Shown in pieces: positions 7,656-15,592 of a DNA stretch of 64,000 bases. The notes under the pieces are model-generated. The model was not told the origin of the DNA. It saw only the letters and a program-made list of their open reading frames with translations, and ran no database searches. The stretch's first letter is position 1; each line of letters begins with the position of its first letter. Position numbers and translations under genes: made by a program. The DNA is from Sphingomonas sp. (lineage in GTDB: Bacteria > Pseudomonadota > Alphaproteobacteria > Sphingomonadales > Sphingomonadaceae): the NCBI RefSeq assembly GCF_019635455.1, contig NZ_JAHBZJ010000011.1, forward strand, positions 1-64,000, read 5' to 3'.

Positions 7656-9140
7656 GTGTTTGACAGTCTGAGCGAGCGGCTTGGCGGCGTATTCGACCGT
7701 CTGAAGGGCCGTGGCGCGCTGACCGAAGCGGATGTGCGGACCGCGATGCGTGAAGTGCGCATCGCGCTGCTCGAGGCCGATGTCGCACTGCCCGTCGCGC
7801 GCAGCTTCGTCGATGGCGTCACCGAACAGGCGGTGGGTCAGCAGGTGCTGCGGTCGGTCACGCCGGGCCAGCAGGTCGTCAAGATCGTCAATGACGCGCT
7901 GGTCGCGATGCTGGGGCCGGACACCGCCGAACTTCATCTCGACGTCACCCCGCCGGCGGTGGTGATGATGGTCGGGCTTCAGGGTTCGGGCAAGACGACG
8001 ACCACGGCGAAACTGTCGCGCCTGCTCCGCAAGCAGGGCAAGAAGGTCATGATGGCGTCGCTCGACGTCAACCGTCCCGCCGCGCAGGAGCAGCTGGCGG
8101 TGCTCGGCACCCAGGCGGAGGTCGCGACGCTGCCGATCGTCGCGGGGCAGCAGCCGGTCGATATCGCCCGCCGCGCGATGCAGGCCGCGAAGCTTCAGGG
8201 CTTCGACGTGCTGATGCTCGACACGGCGGGCCGCCTGCATGTCGATCAGCAGCTGATGGACGAGATGAAGGCGGTGGCCGACATCTCGAAGCCCCAGGAA
8301 ATCCTGCTCGTCGTCGATAGCCTGACCGGTCAGGACGCGGTCAATGTCGCGCAGAACTTCTCCGATCAGGTGCCGCTTACCGGCGTCGTGCTGACCCGCA
8401 TGGACGGCGATGCGCGCGGCGGTGCGGCGCTGTCGATGCGCGCGGTCACCGGCAAGCCGATCAAGTTCGCCGGCATCGGTGAAAAGCTCGACGCGATCGA
8501 GCCGTTTCATCCCAGCCGCGTTGCCGGCCGCATCCTTGGCATGGGCGATGTCGTCTCGCTGGTCGAAAAGGCCGCGCAGGCGATCGAGCAGGAGGACGCC
8601 GAAAAGATGGCGGCCCGGCTCGCCAAGGGTCAGTTCGACATGAACGACCTGCGGGGGCAGCTGGCCCAGATGCGGCGGATGGGCGGCATCGGCGCGCTCG
8701 CCGGCATGATCCCGGGGATGAAGAAGGCGCAGGCCGCGATGGCCGCAGGCAATGTCGATGAACGCATCCTGCTCCGCATGGACGCGATGATCACGTCGAT
8801 GACGCCCAAGGAGCGCGGCAAGCCCGAACTCATCAACGCCAAGCGCAAGATCCGCATCGCCAAGGGCAGCGGCACGACCGTTCAGGACGTGAACAAGCTG
8901 CTCAAGATGCACCAGGAAATGTCCACCGCGATGAAGCGCATCAAGAAGATGGGCGGCCTGAAGGGCATGCTCTCGATGCTCGGCAAGGGGGGCATGGGTG
9001 GCCTTGGCAATGCGCTGGGCGGCCCCGGCATGGGCGAGATGATGGGCAAGCTCGGCGGACCGGGCGGCGGGCTTCCCGGCCTGCCCGGCGATGGCGAGAT
9101 ACCGCCCGAGCTGGCGAAGCTCCTGAACAAGAAGAAGTGA
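7656..9140 (+). CDS. ffh: Signal recognition particle protein Ffh
   Basis: 494 aa, full length. N domain (VFDSLSERLGGVFDRLKGRGALTE is the family start), G domain with GLQGSGKTTTTAKLS, DTAGRLHVDQQLMDEM and TRMDGDARGG, then an M domain rich in Met and Gly for signal-peptide and 4.5S RNA binding. The start is a GTG with GGGAGA upstream; earlier in-frame ATGs encode non-family sequence. It opens the ffh-rpsP-rimM block and pairs functionally with FtsY. Confidence 0.95.
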   Translation: MFDSLSERLGGVFDRLKGRGALTEADVRTAMREVRIALLEADVALPVARSFVDGVTEQAVGQQVLRSVTPGQQVVKIVNDALVAMLGPDTAELHLDVTPPAVVMMVGLQGSGKTTTTAKLSRLLRKQGKKVMMASLDVNRPAAQEQLAVLGTQAEVATLPIVAGQQPVDIARRAMQAAKLQGFDVLMLDTAGRLHVDQQLMDEMKAVADISKPQEILLVVDSLTGQDAVNVAQNFSDQVPLTGVVLTRMDGDARGGAALSMRAVTGKPIKFAGIGEKLDAIEPFHPSRVAGRILGMGDVVSLVEKAAQAIEQEDAEKMAARLAKGQFDMNDLRGQLAQMRRMGGIGALAGMIPGMKKAQAAMAAGNVDERILLRMDAMITSMTPKERGKPELINAKRKIRIAKGSGTTVQDVNKLLKMHQEMSTAMKRIKKMGGLKGMLSMLGKGGMGGLGNALGGPGMGEMMGKLGGPGGGLPGLPGDGEIPPELAKLLNKKK

Positions 9141-9177
9141 TTTCAACCGTTTGAATTTGAAAGAAGGAAGAAGTTAA

Positions 9178-9696
9178 ATGGCACTCAGCATGCGTCTGTC
9201 GCGCGGCGGCTCGAAGAAGCGGCCCTATTACCGGATCGTCGTCGCCGACGCGCGGTCGCCCCGCGACGGCAAGTTCATCGAGAAGATCGGCACCTACAAC
9301 CCGCTGCTCGCCAAGGATTCGGGCGAGCGGGTGAAGCTCGACGCCGATCGCGCGAAGCATTGGCTGAGCCATGGCGCGCAGCCGACCGACCGCGTCGCCC
9401 GCTTTCTGGATGCCGCCGGCGTCCGTGAGCGCGCCGCGCGCAACAACCCGAACAAGGCCGAGCCGGGCGAGAAGGCCAAGGAACGCGCCGAGGAGCGCGC
9501 CGAGAAGCTGAAGGCCGCCGAGGAAGCCGCAGCCGAGGCGAAGCAGGCGGAGGCCGAGGCCGTCGTCGCTGCCGAAGTCGAAGCCGCGACCGAAGAGCCG
9601 AGCGCCGAAGCCGAGCAGGTCGCCGAAGCGACTGCCGAAGAGACCCCGGCCGCCGAAGCGACTGCGGAAGCCGGCGAGGAAAAGGCCGAGGGCTGA
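9178..9696 (+). CDS. rpsP: 30S ribosomal protein S16 with long acidic tail
   Basis: 172 aa, about twice the usual 80-90. The first about 85 residues are canonical S16 ([22 protein letters not shown], then IGTYNPL, and a [10 protein letters not shown] end). The remaining half is a low-complexity Ala/Glu/Lys extension, predicted helical and strongly acidic, of the kind seen in some alphaproteobacteria. AGGAAG-type ribosome site upstream; 3 bases separate its stop from the rimM start. Confidence 0.95.
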   Translation: MALSMRLSRGGSKKRPYYRIVVADARSPRDGKFIEKIGTYNPLLAKDSGERVKLDADRAKHWLSHGAQPTDRVARFLDAAGVRERAARNNPNKAEPGEKAKERAEERAEKLKAAEEAAAEAKQAEAEAVVAAEVEAATEEPSAEAEQVAEATAEETPAAEATAEAGEEKAEG

Positions 9697-9699
9697 TCC

Positions 9700-10176
9700 T
9701 TGTCGAATGACCGCCCCGTCACGCTTGCCGTCGTCATCGGCGCGCACGGCGTGACGGGCGAGGTCCGCCTGAAGGTCTTTGCCGATGATCTGTCGGCGCA
9801 CCGCCGTTTCAATGGCGGCGCGCTGACGCTCCGATCGGTGCGTCCCGGGAATAACGGGGCGATCGCCCGGTTTGCCGAGGTGTCCGACCGGAACGCGGCG
9901 GAGGCATTGCGCGGCACCGAACTCACCGTCGCGCGCGATGCGCTGCCCCCCCTGGCTGACGGCGAATACTACCACGCCGACCTGATCGGGCTGGCGGTGG
10001 TGGACGAGGGGGGCGGTGCGATCGGCACCGTCGTCGCGGTCGAGAATTTCGGCGCGGGCGATGTCGTCGAGATCGAGCGGCCCGACGGCAAGCGCTTCAT
10101 GGTGCCGATGGCGCCGAACGCAGTGCCGCGCTGGGATACGCGGACGCTTACCGTCGCCGATGGGTGGGCGGACTGA
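9700..10176 (+). CDS. rimM: Ribosome maturation factor RimM
   Basis: 158 aa. N-terminal RimM domain with VVIGAHGVTGEVRLKVF and the AEALRGTELTV segment, then a PRC-barrel domain (GEYYHADLIGLAVV, and VPMAPNAVP). It assists 16S 3'-domain maturation and binds S19. The start is a TTG three bases after the rpsP stop; no better in-frame start lies nearby, and the encoded MSNDRPVTLAVVIGAHG matches the family start. Normally trmD follows directly; here three other coding units intervene before trmD. Confidence 0.92.
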   Translation: MSNDRPVTLAVVIGAHGVTGEVRLKVFADDLSAHRRFNGGALTLRSVRPGNNGAIARFAEVSDRNAAEALRGTELTVARDALPPLADGEYYHADLIGLAVVDEGGGAIGTVVAVENFGAGDVVEIERPDGKRFMVPMAPNAVPRWDTRTLTVADGWAD

Positions 10177-10183
10177 CGCCGCG

Positions 10184-10906
10184 ATGACGCTGGCGATCCT
10201 CTCCGATATTCACGGCAATCTCCCCGCGCTCGAAGCCGTCATCGCCGATGCCCGCGCCGCCGGGGCCACCGCCTTCGTCAATCTGGGGGACAGCCTGTCG
10301 GGGCCGCTCTGGCCCGCCGAGACCGCCGATCTGCTGATGCGCGCCGACTGGCCGACGATCGCCGGCAATCACGAGCGCCAGCTGCTCACCGACCCGCCGG
10401 ACCGGATCGCTCCGTCCGATCGCTTCGCCCGCGCCGCGCTGGACGCGGGGCAGTTGCGATGGCTGGCGGCGCAGCCGGCGACGCGCGTGGTGCATGGCAT
10501 CGATATGGTTCACGGCACCGCGCGTTGCGATCACGAACATCTGCTGGTGACGATCGAACCGGATGGCCTGCGCGCCGCCACCGATGCGGAGGTCGCGGCG
10601 CGGCTGGGCGATGCGTGCGCGCCGATGACGCTGTGCGGTCACACGCATCTACCGGATGTCCGAACGCTTGCGGACGGGCGGATCGTGGCGAACCCGGGCA
10701 GCGTGGGCCTTCAGGCCTATCTCGGCGCGAATCCGTATCCCTATGCGGTCCAGACCGGGGATCCGCGTGCGCGCTATGCCCTGATCCGTGGCGATGACGT
10801 CGATCTGCGCGCGGTCGCCTACGATCATGCGGCGGCGGCGGCCAAGGCGGCGCGCGAGGGGCAGGGGGACTGGGCGTTCGCGCTGCGCACCGGCCTGGCC
10901 CGCTGA
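10184..10906 (+). CDS. Calcineurin-like metallophosphoesterase (YfcE-like)
   Basis: 240 aa. Metal-binding motifs of the family are in order: LSDIHGNLPALEAV, NLGDSLSG, GNHERQL and LCGHTHLPDV, followed by NPGSVGLQ. These define small cytoplasmic metallophosphoesterases that cleave phosphodiesters; the natural substrate is unknown. The ATG lies 7 bases after the rimM stop, suggesting cotranscription; an in-frame ATG 24 bases upstream inside rimM is an alternative. It is an unusual guest in the rpsP-rimM-trmD-rplS operon. Confidence 0.85.
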   Translation: MTLAILSDIHGNLPALEAVIADARAAGATAFVNLGDSLSGPLWPAETADLLMRADWPTIAGNHERQLLTDPPDRIAPSDRFARAALDAGQLRWLAAQPATRVVHGIDMVHGTARCDHEHLLVTIEPDGLRAATDAEVAARLGDACAPMTLCGHTHLPDVRTLADGRIVANPGSVGLQAYLGANPYPYAVQTGDPRARYALIRGDDVDLRAVAYDHAAAAAKAAREGQGDWAFALRTGLAR

Positions 10907-10998
10907 ACGTCAGGCCCCGCCGGGACCGATCCGCGACCGTCGCTTCGCCACGTCCGCCGATAATCCTGTTTGCAGGCCCGACGACAATCCCCGACCGC

Positions 10999-11907
10999 TC
11001 ACCGCCGGATCGGGCGCTGTTCGCTCAGCAGGTTGCGGATCGCGGTCGAGGCGACACCCGCCTGGCCCATCGCGTTGCTGATCTGGTCCAGCCCCAGCAC
11101 CACGTCGCCCGCCGCGAACAGCCCAGGGATCGATGTCCGCTGATGGGCGTCCACCTCCAGACAGCCCTCGCCCGTCGCCTTCGCCCCCGCCGCGACGGCA
11201 AGGTCGGACCGGATACGCGAACCCAGCGCGGGATAGACGCTATCGAACGACATGCGTCCGCCCGCGGTGTCGAACGCGATTCGATCGTCCTCGATCGCAT
11301 AATTGCCGCACGGCCCATCGACGCGCCCGATCCCGGCATCGTCCAGCGCGCGTGCGCATGCCGCGTCCAGCCGGTGTTCGACATCGGGCGCGATCAGCGT
11401 GACATCGCGGGTGAAGCCGCGAAGGAACAGGGCCTCACGCATGCCGTGGTCACCGGTGCCGATCACGCCGACGCGCCTGTCGGTCACCTCATAGCCGTCG
11501 CACACCGGGCAATAGCGGATCAGCCCGCCGGCCAGCGCGCGGTCGTGAAGCGCATCGTCCAGCCTCTCCGGACGATGGTTGATCACGCCGGTCGCCAGCA
11601 GCACCGACCGCGCCTGAAAGCGCCGCGCGCCGGCATGGACGATGAACCCGCCCGGCACCGGTTCGATGCGCGTCACCTTCGCCGGCTCACGCACCGCGCC
11701 ATAAGTCTCTGCCTGCGCCAGCATCCGCCGCAGCAGTTCGACCCCCGCAATCCCCTCGGGATAGCCGGCATGATTGTGGGTGCGCGGGATCAGCGCCGCG
11801 CGGCTCGACCCGCAATCGAACAGCCGGATCGACAGATGATAGCGGGCGAGGTAGATCGCCGCCGTCAGCCCGGCCGGCCCCGCGCCGACGATGATGCAAT
11901 CTTCCAT
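10999..11907 (-). CDS. TrxR-like FAD-dependent pyridine nucleotide disulfide oxidoreductase
   Basis: 302 aa. FAD-binding [16 protein letters not shown] at the start, NAD(P)-binding [15 protein letters not shown] (an atypical GxGxxG variant), and the [12 protein letters not shown] end motif. A redox CPVC (Cys133/Cys136) in [10 protein letters not shown] stands where thioredoxin reductases have CATC. True trxB is present elsewhere in the window at 31.1 kb, so this is likely a ferredoxin/thioredoxin reductase-like paralogue with another partner. It lies on the opposite strand between the metallophosphoesterase and vapBC. Confidence 0.85.
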   Translation of the reverse strand: MEDCIIVGAGPAGLTAAIYLARYHLSIRLFDCGSSRAALIPRTHNHAGYPEGIAGVELLRRMLAQAETYGAVREPAKVTRIEPVPGGFIVHAGARRFQARSVLLATGVINHRPERLDDALHDRALAGGLIRYCPVCDGYEVTDRRVGVIGTGDHGMREALFLRGFTRDVTLIAPDVEHRLDAACARALDDAGIGRVDGPCGNYAIEDDRIAFDTAGGRMSFDSVYPALGSRIRSDLAVAAGAKATGEGCLEVDAHQRTSIPGLFAAGDVVLGLDQISNAMGQAGVASTAIRNLLSEQRPIRR

Positions 11908-11941
11908 GGCGGCAAAAGCGCGATGAGGCGAAGATCGTTCC

Positions 11942-11984
11942 TTGTCGCATCGGCGTGACGAATGTATATACATCACGTATATAC
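11942..11984 (+). promoter_or_regulatory. vapBC promoter with twin GTATATAC operators
   Basis: TTGTCG (11942-11947) and TATATA (11965-11970) form a -35/-10 pair with a 17-base spacer. The -10 hexamer sits inside GTATATAC (11964-11971), a perfect 8-bp palindrome repeated at 11977-11984, 13 bp centre to centre. Two such sites across the -10 fit the autorepression of AbrB-type antitoxins, in which VapB or VapBC binds its own promoter. Confidence 0.75.
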
Positions 11985-11996
11985 GAAAGGCCGGCC

Positions 11997-12269
11997 ATGA
12001 GCGAGGAATATCGCGCCAAGATCTTCAAGTCGGGCAATTCGCTCGCGCTGCGCCTGCCCAAGGCGCTCGGGATGAAGGAAGGCACCGAAGTCGTGCTGCG
12101 CGAGGAGCGGCAGGGATTCTCCGTCGAACCTGTCGCGGAGGAACCGAAGAAGATCGATATCAGTGGTTTTGCCGGCAAGATTCCCTGGCTCAAGCCGATA
12201 CGGCCTGAAGATCGCGCGTTCGAGGAGCGTGAGTTGGACTGGGATTTGAAGCGGATGAAGCGTGGCTGA
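11997..12269 (+). CDS. vapB: Antitoxin, AbrB/MazE-type VapB
   Basis: 90 aa. The N-terminal swapped-hairpin DNA-binding segment reads [22 protein letters not shown], typical of SpoVT/AbrB-fold antitoxins. The C-terminal half ([23 protein letters not shown]) should wrap the toxin. It overlaps vapC by 8 bases. The twin palindromes just upstream are the expected autoregulatory operator. Intact, no sign of decay. Confidence 0.88.
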   Translation: MSEEYRAKIFKSGNSLALRLPKALGMKEGTEVVLREERQGFSVEPVAEEPKKIDISGFAGKIPWLKPIRPEDRAFEERELDWDLKRMKRG

Positions 12270-12645
12270 GTTCCGTTACCTTCTCGACACCAATATCTGC
12301 ATTTACATCCTCGCCGATCTGAACAGCCCGGCCGCCCAACGTCTGTCGCGCGAAGACAGCGGCTCGGTCGCGATTTCCACGATCGCTCACGCCGAACTGG
12401 AGCGCGGCCTTGTCGATGTCGATGCTGGAGCGCGCGCGGCGGCAGATGCGCTCTATGCGGCGGCTCCCTTGCTTGATTTCGATCGCGAGGCGGCCCGCGT
12501 CTGTGCCACGATCCCATTCCGTCACGCCCGTTTCGATCGCCTGATCGCGGCACACGCGCTCGCGCTGGGGGTGACGCTCGTCACCAACAACGAGGCCGAT
12601 TTCGCCGACATCCCGGGGCTCAAGACCGAGAACTGGACCCGATGA
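12262..12645 (+). CDS. vapC: Toxin, PIN-domain ribonuclease VapC
   Basis: 127 aa. PIN acidic residues are present: Asp9 ([11 protein letters not shown]), Glu45 (HAELERG), Asp92 (FDRLIAAHA) and Asp113 (TNNEADF), so the Mg-dependent endoribonuclease should be active. The start is GTG inside the end of vapB (gtggctga). VapC toxins often cut initiator tRNA or the 23S sarcin-ricin loop; the target here is unknown. Its stop overlaps the trmD start by four bases (ATGA), tying the toxin gene to an essential tRNA methylase gene. Confidence 0.9.
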   Translation: MAEFRYLLDTNICIYILADLNSPAAQRLSREDSGSVAISTIAHAELERGLVDVDAGARAAADALYAAAPLLDFDREAARVCATIPFRHARFDRLIAAHALALGVTLVTNNEADFADIPGLKTENWTR

Positions 12646-13370
12646 CCTTCGCCGCGACCGTACTGACCCTTTATCCCGAGATGTTTCCGGGGCCGCTCGG
12701 CATGTCGATCGCCGGGCGCGGGCTTGCCGATGGAAAATGGAGCCTCGACACCGTCCAGATCCGCGACTTCGCGACGGACCGGCACCGCACCGTCGATGAT
12801 ACGCCGGCGGGCGGCGGGGCGGGGATGGTGCTGAAGGCGGACGTCCTCGCCGCCGCCTGTGACAGCGTGGGATATGCCCGCCCGATGCTGGCGATGACCC
12901 CGCGCGGTGCGCCGCTTACCCAGCAGCGCATCCGCGCCCTGGCCGCCGGTCCCGGCGTCACGATCCTGTGCGGCCGGTTCGAGGGGTTTGACGATCGCCT
13001 GTTCGACGCGCGTGCCATCGAACAGGTATCGATCGGCGACTATATCCTGTCGGGCGGAGAGATGGGGGCGCTGGTGCTTCTCGACGCTTGCATTCGCCTG
13101 CTTCCCGGCGTAATGGGCGCGCCTTCCAGCGGGGATGACGAGAGCTTCGAGACGGGGCTGTTGGAATATCCGCAATATACCCGACCTGTGGAATGGGAAG
13201 GGCGCACGATCCCCGAAGTGCTGCGATCGGGGGATCATGCGAGGATCGATGCCTGGCGCAAGCAACAGGCAGAGAGCGATACACGGCTAAGGAGGCCGGA
13301 TCTTTGGGAGCGCCATGAGGGCGCTCGGGTCCAACCTCCCTCTGGCGCGCGGCGACAGAAGGACGAATGA
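12642..13370 (+). CDS. trmD: tRNA (guanine37-N1)-methyltransferase
   Basis: 242 aa, normal length. SPOUT methylase with [48 protein letters not shown] and [10 protein letters not shown], the knotted SAM site. It makes m1G37 in tRNAs reading CNN and some others, preventing +1 frameshifts, and is generally essential. The ATG overlaps the vapC stop, and its own stop lies within the start region of rplS, so vapBC-trmD-rplS appears to be one transcript. Confidence 0.95.
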   Translation: MTFAATVLTLYPEMFPGPLGMSIAGRGLADGKWSLDTVQIRDFATDRHRTVDDTPAGGGAGMVLKADVLAAACDSVGYARPMLAMTPRGAPLTQQRIRALAAGPGVTILCGRFEGFDDRLFDARAIEQVSIGDYILSGGEMGALVLLDACIRLLPGVMGAPSSGDDESFETGLLEYPQYTRPVEWEGRTIPEVLRSGDHARIDAWRKQQAESDTRLRRPDLWERHEGARVQPPSGARRQKDE

Positions 13371-13372
13371 GA

Positions 13373-13765
13373 ATGAACCTCATCCAGCAGATCGAGGCGG
13401 AGAACGTCGCGAAGTTCGCCGCCGACAAGAAGATCCCCGATTTCCGCCCCGGCGACACGCTGAAGGTCGGTGTGAAGGTCGTCGAAGGCGAGCGCACCCG
13501 CGTCCAGAATTTCGAAGGCGTCTGCATCGCCCGCTCGAACAAGGGCATGGGCAGCAACTTCACCGTCCGCAAGATTTCGTTCGGCGAGGGCGTCGAGCGC
13601 GTGTTCCCGCTCTATTCGCCGAACGTCGATAGCATCGAGGTCGTCCGTCGCGGCGTCGTGCGGCGTGCGAAGCTTTATTATCTGCGTGGCCGCACCGGCA
13701 AGTCGGCCCGCATTGCCGAGCGCCGCGATCCGCGTCCGGCAAAGGGAACCGCCGCCGCCGAATAA
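13373..13765 (+). CDS. rplS: 50S ribosomal protein L19
   Basis: 130 aa. [16 protein letters not shown] start, [23 protein letters not shown] core, [21 protein letters not shown] and [18 protein letters not shown] are characteristic L19. It sits at the 30S-50S interface. The start MNLIQQ is chosen to match orthologues; an in-frame ATG two codons upstream (13367) overlaps the trmD stop and has the better-spaced AAGGA. It ends the block and is followed by a strong hairpin. Confidence 0.95.
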   Translation: MNLIQQIEAENVAKFAADKKIPDFRPGDTLKVGVKVVEGERTRVQNFEGVCIARSNKGMGSNFTVRKISFGEGVERVFPLYSPNVDSIEVVRRGVVRRAKLYYLRGRTGKSARIAERRDPRPAKGTAAAE

Positions 13766-13787
13766 GCGGGGCTTTCCTACAGCATTC

Positions 13788-13821
13788 GCGGGGCGCGGAG
13801 GGGATGCCTTCCGCGCCCCGC
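13788..13821 (+). terminator. Hairpin after rplS
   Basis: GCGGGGCGCGGA (13788-13799) pairs perfectly with TCCGCGCCCCGC (13810-13821) around a 10-base loop, 22 bases after the rplS stop. The T-run is poor (TTGCATT). It probably ends the trmD-rplS transcript. Confidence 0.65.
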
Positions 13822-13960
13822 TTGCATTCGGGGCCGTGCCGATCCGCCCTGCCGGCAAGGTGGCGGCGGCACAGGGCCGGAGCGGGCCGATACGCGGCGC
13901 GCGCCGGCGCCCTTCGCGCACGCGACACGTGCCAGCGAACCCGGCGGGGCGGGGGCGATG

Positions 13961-14335
13961 TCACCCGTAACTGACGATCTCGAACTCGATCCCGTCATGG
14001 TCGAGGAAGTAGAAGCGCCGGCCCGGCGGGTAATCGCCATGGCTGAACGGAACCAGGCCGATTGCCTCCACTTTCGCCTCGATCGCGTCCAGGTCTTCGA
14101 CGACGATCCCGACATGGTTGAGCGGCGTCCCCTTGGGGTGGCGCGTCGCATCGCCGGCGGGCGGGGCGTAGAGCGCGAGGTAGAAGCGATCGTCGCCGAC
14201 ATGGATCGTCCGGCCGCCGTTCATCGCCGCACCCTCCCATCGGACATCCCATCCGAACAGATGGCGCATCAGCCGCGCCGAACGCGCGGGGTTCGAAACG
14301 GTCAGGTTCACATGCTCGATGAAGGTCGTGGACAT
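13961..14335 (-). CDS. VOC (glyoxalase/bleomycin resistance) family protein
   Basis: 124 aa with the paired beta-alpha-beta-beta-beta modules of the vicinal oxygen chelate fold: FIEHVNLTVSNPARSARL at the start, LNHVGIVVEDLDAIEAKV in the middle and FYFLDHDGIEFEIVSY at the end. Such metal enzymes act on glutathione adducts or dioxygenase substrates; the substrate here cannot be named. Its promoter contains a SoxR-type box with a 19-base spacer, so it is probably induced by redox-cycling compounds and may detoxify a reactive product. Confidence 0.88.
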   Translation of the reverse strand: MSTTFIEHVNLTVSNPARSARLMRHLFGWDVRWEGAAMNGGRTIHVGDDRFYLALYAPPAGDATRHPKGTPLNHVGIVVEDLDAIEAKVEAIGLVPFSHGDYPPGRRFYFLDHDGIEFEIVSYG

Positions 14336-14370
14336 GGCGCTTTCCTTTGCGGTTGCGTGAATGCCCGCCT

Positions 14371-14401
14371 TCGGTACAACCTCAAGTTAAGTTGAGGTCA
14401 A
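14371..14401 (-). promoter_or_regulatory. SoxR-type promoter of the VOC gene
   Basis: On the minus strand TTGACC (14401-14396) and TACCGA (14376-14371) are separated by 19 bases, the overlong spacer typical of MerR/SoxR-activated promoters. Between them lies CCTCAAGTTAAGTTGAGG (14380-14397), one base from the SoxR consensus palindrome. soxR itself lies on the other side, 18 bases past the box, and may also be controlled by it. Confidence 0.85.
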
Positions 14402-14414
14402 GCGGAAAGATGCG

Positions 14415-14870
14415 GTGCGCGGGGACGAGCTTGTGACGATCGGGGAACTGGCGGCCCGCACTGGGCTCGCGGTGTCGGCGATCCGCTTTTACGAAACACG
14501 TGGGCTGGTCGCGCCGCTCCGCACGCGCGGTAATCAGCGGCGGTTCCTCCGATCGGATATCCGGCGCCTGTCCTTCGCGCTGATCGCCCAGAAGCTGGGG
14601 CTGACGATCGATGAAATCGCTGCGGAACTGGGCAAGCTGCCACAGGGCCGCACGCCCACGGTCCGCGACTGGGATCGCATCAGTCGCGGCTTCCGTCGCG
14701 AGATCGATCGGCGCATCGCGCTGCTCGAACGCACGCGGTCAAAGCTCGACGAATGTATCGGCTGTGGATGCCTGTCGCTGCGCAAATGTGCGCTCTACAA
14801 TCCGGACGACGCGCTTGGCGCGGGTGGGGCGGGGCCGCGGCTGGTCCTTGAGACCGGGGAGGCGGAATGA
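14415..14870 (+). CDS. soxR: Redox-sensitive transcriptional activator SoxR
   Basis: 151 aa, MerR family. N-terminal helix-turn-helix (TIGELAARTGLAVSAIRFYE), dimerisation helix, and the [2Fe-2S] binding cysteines in C-x2-C-x-C-x5-C spacing (Cys114, 117, 119, 125, within CIGCGCLSLRKC). Oxidation of the cluster activates target promoters with long spacers. The start is GTG at 14415; a second GTG 18 bases on (VTIGELAA) is possible. Its box lies directly upstream in the VOC promoter. The polysaccharide deacetylase gene overlaps its stop. Confidence 0.93.
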   Translation: MRGDELVTIGELAARTGLAVSAIRFYETRGLVAPLRTRGNQRRFLRSDIRRLSFALIAQKLGLTIDEIAAELGKLPQGRTPTVRDWDRISRGFRREIDRRIALLERTRSKLDECIGCGCLSLRKCALYNPDDALGAGGAGPRLVLETGEAE

Positions 14871-15592
14871 CCGCACGGCGATGGGCGATGTCTGGCGCGG
14901 CGGGCCTGCTGGTCCTGCTCGCCGGCGCCTGGGGCGCGCGCGCCGCGATGAAGGCGCGTTGCTGGGCGTTCGGCGCGCCGGTCGTCTGTCATGTCGCGGT
15001 GCGGGATCGGGTGGTCGCGCTCAGCTTCGACGACGGGCCGACCCGGATCGGCACCGATGCCGTTCTGCCGGTCCTTGCCGCCCACGGCGCCCACGCCACC
15101 TTCTTCCTGATCGGAGCGGAAGTGGCGCGCGATCCCGCCGATGTGCGCCGTATCGTCGCGGCCGGGCATGAGGTCGGCAATCACAGCTTCGCCCATGGCC
15201 GCATGATTTCGCCCTTCGCGGCGCGCTATCGGGACGAAATCGCGCGCACCGATGCCGCCGTGATGGCCGCCGGCGCGCCACGCCCCACGCTGTTTCGCCC
15301 ACCCTATGGCGCGAAGTTCACCGGCCTGGCCCGCGCTGTCGCCGGCAAGACGATCGCGATGTGGGATTTTGAGGAGCCGGTCGCGCGCCCGGGCGGGGCG
15401 CGTGCCTATGCCGACGCGGTTCTGCGGTCGGTGCGGCCCGGATCGATCATCCTCATCCATCCGATGTATGCCAGCCGCTCGGTCGAGCGTGCCGCGCTGC
15501 CGATGATCCTCGACGGGCTGCGGGCGCGGGGCTATCGCGTCGTCACGGTGAGCGAACTGATCGCCGCAGGATCGGCGCCCGGAGTTACGTGA
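14867..15592 (+). CDS. NodB-type polysaccharide deacetylase family protein
   Basis: 241 aa. An N-terminal hydrophobic segment (AAGLLVLLAGAWGARAA) suggests a signal peptide or anchor. NodB motifs: LSFDDGP (general base and metal Asp), HEVGNHSFAH (metal His), and FRPPYGAK. These are de-N-acetylases of cell-envelope or exported sugars in the periplasm. The ATG overlaps the soxR stop (ATGA), so it is cotranscribed with soxR. It differs from the XrtA-locus deacetylase at 43.2 kb. Ends overlap the convergent next gene by 8 bases. Confidence 0.85.
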   Translation: MTARRWAMSGAAGLLVLLAGAWGARAAMKARCWAFGAPVVCHVAVRDRVVALSFDDGPTRIGTDAVLPVLAAHGAHATFFLIGAEVARDPADVRRIVAAGHEVGNHSFAHGRMISPFAARYRDEIARTDAAVMAAGAPRPTLFRPPYGAKFTGLARAVAGKTIAMWDFEEPVARPGGARAYADAVLRSVRPGSIILIHPMYASRSVERAALPMILDGLRARGYRVVTVSELIAAGSAPGVT

